Shown: positions 12,999 through 14,105 of the stretch, in pieces
How positions within the stretch are numbered: the stretch's first letter is position 1
Layout: each line of letters opens with the position of its first letter
From: Actinomycetes bacterium
Lineage (GTDB): Bacteria; Actinomycetota; Actinomycetes; Actinomycetales; Microbacteriaceae
DNA: 14,105 nucleotides
Direction of reading: 5' to 3'
NCBI GenBank assembly: GCA_023428065.1
Contig: JAEYZI010000019.1
Span: 1 to 14,105 of the forward strand
The notes under the pieces: model-generated
The model's input: the letters and a program-made list of their open reading frames with translations, nothing else
Databases searched by the model: none
Told to the model about the DNA's origin: nothing
Made by a program: the position numbers and the translations under genes

Positions 12999-13877
12999 TC
13001 AGTTGACCATGTTGATGTGCTGGCCCGTGACGAGCGGGTAGTCGACGACGCTCGTGCCGTCGAGGTCCTCGGCGTGCATGTTGACCCCGGTGATCTGACT
13101 GTTCTCGTAGGTCGTGTAGTAGTACATGCCCGTGTCGGTGTTGCAGCACGACGAGTAGATCGTGATCTCGTACTTCCCCGGCGCGACCTCGACGCATCCG
13201 CGCTGCTGCGCGACGGAGCCGAGGATCTGGAAGAACTGGCTGATCGATTCGGACTCGGAATCACCCGACAGCGAGTTGGCTTTCGTGAACGCTGCTTTCA
13301 CAAAACGCGACGCAGATGACAGATCTCCCGGTAATCCCATCGCTCCCATTCCTCGGCTGTAGGTGTCGAGCTTCAGATCGGGGAAGAAGTTGTTCGCGGG
13401 AGACTCGATCGACAGACTCATGAAATCGTTCAGTCGGAAAGTCTGGATGTCGAAGGTGGGATTGTTCGTCAGGACACCGATCGGGTTGTCGTAGATCTTC
13501 AGTCCATCCTTCACCGATTCCACGGTGATGGAGGCGGTTCTGTCGGAGATGATCCAGTGCAGCGGCGACAACGGGAGCTTCTCGCTAAATGAGATGTTCA
13601 CCAGGTTCAAGTCGGCAAGCGCCTTGCGCGCATCGTCAACCGTCGCGCATCGACCGAGGATCCACGGGATGAACTCGAATGGCGTGACGTTCGTCTTGCC
13701 CTGCGCTTCGGGCTTGTAATCGCAATTGTCCGGAAAGTTCAGGCCCGCCATGCTGAGCCCTCGCTCATTGGTGCAGTCGTAGTAGAGCGGGTAGTCGTCC
13801 TGGACGAACGCCATACCGATCATGGCGTAGTGACTCTCCAGCGAAGGCATTCTGAGGACGCTCACTGGGACATCCAT
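12999..13877 (-). CDS. N-truncated choloylglycine (bile-salt) hydrolase, likely pseudogene
   Basis: The 292 codons align with bile-salt hydrolases of Firmicutes such as Enterococcus: PLYYDCTNERGLSMAGLNFP, NVTPFEFIPWILGRC, LPLSPLHWIISD, GVLTNNPTFD, YSRGMGAMGLPGDLSSASRF, IYSSCCNTDTGMYYYTTYEN and a closing YPLVTGQHINMVN. These enzymes are N-terminal-nucleophile hydrolases whose Cys2 attacks the amide bond. Three active-site residues remain (N47, N138, R191; N82, N175, R228 in the Clostridium perfringens enzyme), but about 35 N-terminal residues are absent, including Cys2 and the GRN(L/F)D arginine and aspartate. An in-frame TGA at 13917-13919 blocks any extension. The ATG at 13877 does have AGGA five bases upstream, so a protein may still be made. 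G+C is about 50%, far below the neighbours, indicating acquisition. It converges with putA across 16 bases. Confidence 0.85.
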   Translation of the reverse strand: MDVPVSVLRMPSLESHYAMIGMAFVQDDYPLYYDCTNERGLSMAGLNFPDNCDYKPEAQGKTNVTPFEFIPWILGRCATVDDARKALADLNLVNISFSEKLPLSPLHWIISDRTASITVESVKDGLKIYDNPIGVLTNNPTFDIQTFRLNDFMSLSIESPANNFFPDLKLDTYSRGMGAMGLPGDLSSASRFVKAAFTKANSLSGDSESESISQFFQILGSVAQQRGCVEVAPGKYEITIYSSCCNTDTGMYYYTTYENSQITGVNMHAEDLDGTSVVDYPLVTGQHINMVN

Positions 13878-13929
13878 CGAATTCCTGGGTGAAGGCAGAG
13901 TTAATCGCTGATCGGTTCACGTGGTGACA

Positions 13930-13948
13930 GTCATGCTTGATGCATGAC
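13930..13948. repeat. Hairpin GTCATGC-TTGAT-GCATGAC
   Basis: Seven-base perfect arms enclose a five-base loop. It lies 53 bases upstream of the truncated hydrolase ATG. Either strand could form it; it is not followed by a T-run. Confidence 0.6.
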
Positions 13949-13999
13949 CTACGCGCGCAAGTCACTCATCTCACTCCAAGACACGCCGTACTATTGATT

Positions 14000-14093
14000 G
14001 AAACGTGCTCCTGCGTTTCTGACCCACATGGATGTGGGAAATGCAGGTGTTGCAGGAGCTTTCACCTGCAACCATTTCCGCCATCCATGGCGG
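14000..14093. ncRNA. Candidate structured RNA: four hairpins with alternative pseudoknot
   Basis: Four perfect hairpins follow one another. They are GAAACG(8-base loop)CGTTTC at 14000-14019, CCCAC(ATGGAT)GTGGG at 14023-14038, TTGCAGG(8-base loop)CCTGCAA at 14050-14071, and CCGCC(ATCCAT)GGCGG at 14078-14093. The two six-base loops are exact reverse complements and could kiss. An alternative fold uses eight-base pairings: GCTCCTGC (14007-14014) with GCAGGAGC (14052-14059), and TGCAGGTG (14042-14049) with CACCTGCA (14063-14070). These interleave as a pseudoknot and exclude the first and third hairpins. Strand and transcription are unknown; DNA-level cruciforms at a mobile-element end are the main alternative. 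Confidence 0.4.
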
Positions 14094-14105
14094 TCACACG
14101 TGGTC

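Larger units (their letters stand above)
13878..14105. other. Low-GC non-coding segment rich in hairpins
   Basis: These 228 bases have no credible ORF, tRNA or known element. Stops occur in the frame that should have held the hydrolase N-terminus. The segment has one isolated hairpin, a tandem nine-base near-repeat (TCACTCATC/TCACTCCAA, 13962-13979), and a run of four hairpins at 14000-14093. It reaches the window edge, so it may be the end of a larger element. Confidence 0.6.

Noticed and set aside
9482..13264. A 1260-codon open frame on the minus strand
   Set aside because: It is antisense to putA and is rich in R, H, D and E with no recognisable domain. Long empty antisense frames are expected in high-GC genes, and putA has clear catalytic motifs.
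13996..14005. GATTGAAACG, reminiscent of the 3' end of CRISPR repeats
   Set aside because: There is a single copy with no repeat-spacer periodicity and no cas gene.
14007..14070. HDV-like self-cleaving ribozyme on the minus strand
   Set aside because: The helix order partly fits, but the P3 hairpin expected between the second and third arms is absent (only two bases), so the catalytic core cannot form.
13878..14105. tRNA gene or attachment site at the composition boundary
   Set aside because: No T-loop or anticodon-arm pattern was found on either strand.

Overview
The window is chromosomal DNA from a high-GC actinobacterium, most likely a member of the Microbacteriaceae. The supports are about 73% G+C with codons ending in G or C over the first 13.2 kb, a WhiB protein close to mycobacterial WhiB1 beside a PdtaS-type histidine kinase, a fused PutA, and several genes whose -10 hexamer lies 6-7 bases before the start codon (leaderless transcription). 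No database could be searched. Family calls come from recognising motifs, and base counts were made by hand.

Layout. The 3' two thirds of secA (1-1805, +) faces a small Rv3235-family gene (1846-2289, -). Next come an uncharacterised 196-residue protein (2438-3028, +) and a BldC/excisionase-like helix-turn-helix gene (3025-3285, -), whose stop codons share one CTAG. After a busy intergenic region (terminator, DnaA box, promoter) lies a secreted lipoprotein gene (3396-3893, -). A two-gene operon follows: an SAF-domain membrane protein (4032-4658, +) and a CpaE/MinD-like ATPase with an altered P-loop (4661-5905, +). The PdtaS-like kinase gene (5926-7425, +) has its own promoter and is followed by a 56-codon ORF (7460-7630, +) that looks translationally coupled to it. 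whiB1 (7683-7931, -) is divergent from a four-helix membrane protein gene (8133-8534, +). A LysR-type regulator (8538-9428, -) is divergent from putA (9512-12982, +), which encodes both enzymes converting proline to glutamate.

The last 0.9 kb differs from the rest. A choloylglycine (bile-salt) hydrolase gene (12999-13877, -) of about 50% G+C has lost the N-terminal segment that carries the catalytic cysteine. Upstream of it, 13930-14093 is densely packed with perfect inverted repeats: a separate hairpin, then four hairpins in a row. Two of the four have complementary six-base loops, and other arms can pair in an alternative pseudoknot. I cannot assign this to a known RNA or DNA element, and it is the best candidate here for something undescribed.

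The genes fall into housekeeping (secA and neighbours), signalling (pdtaS, whiB1), nitrogen catabolism (LysR regulator and putA), a partial Tad/CpaE-like pair, and an accessory low-GC end. The order secA, Rv3235-like, pdtaS, whiB1 recalls the Rv3219-Rv3240 region of Mycobacterium tuberculosis, so most of the window is probably ancestral actinobacterial chromosome.
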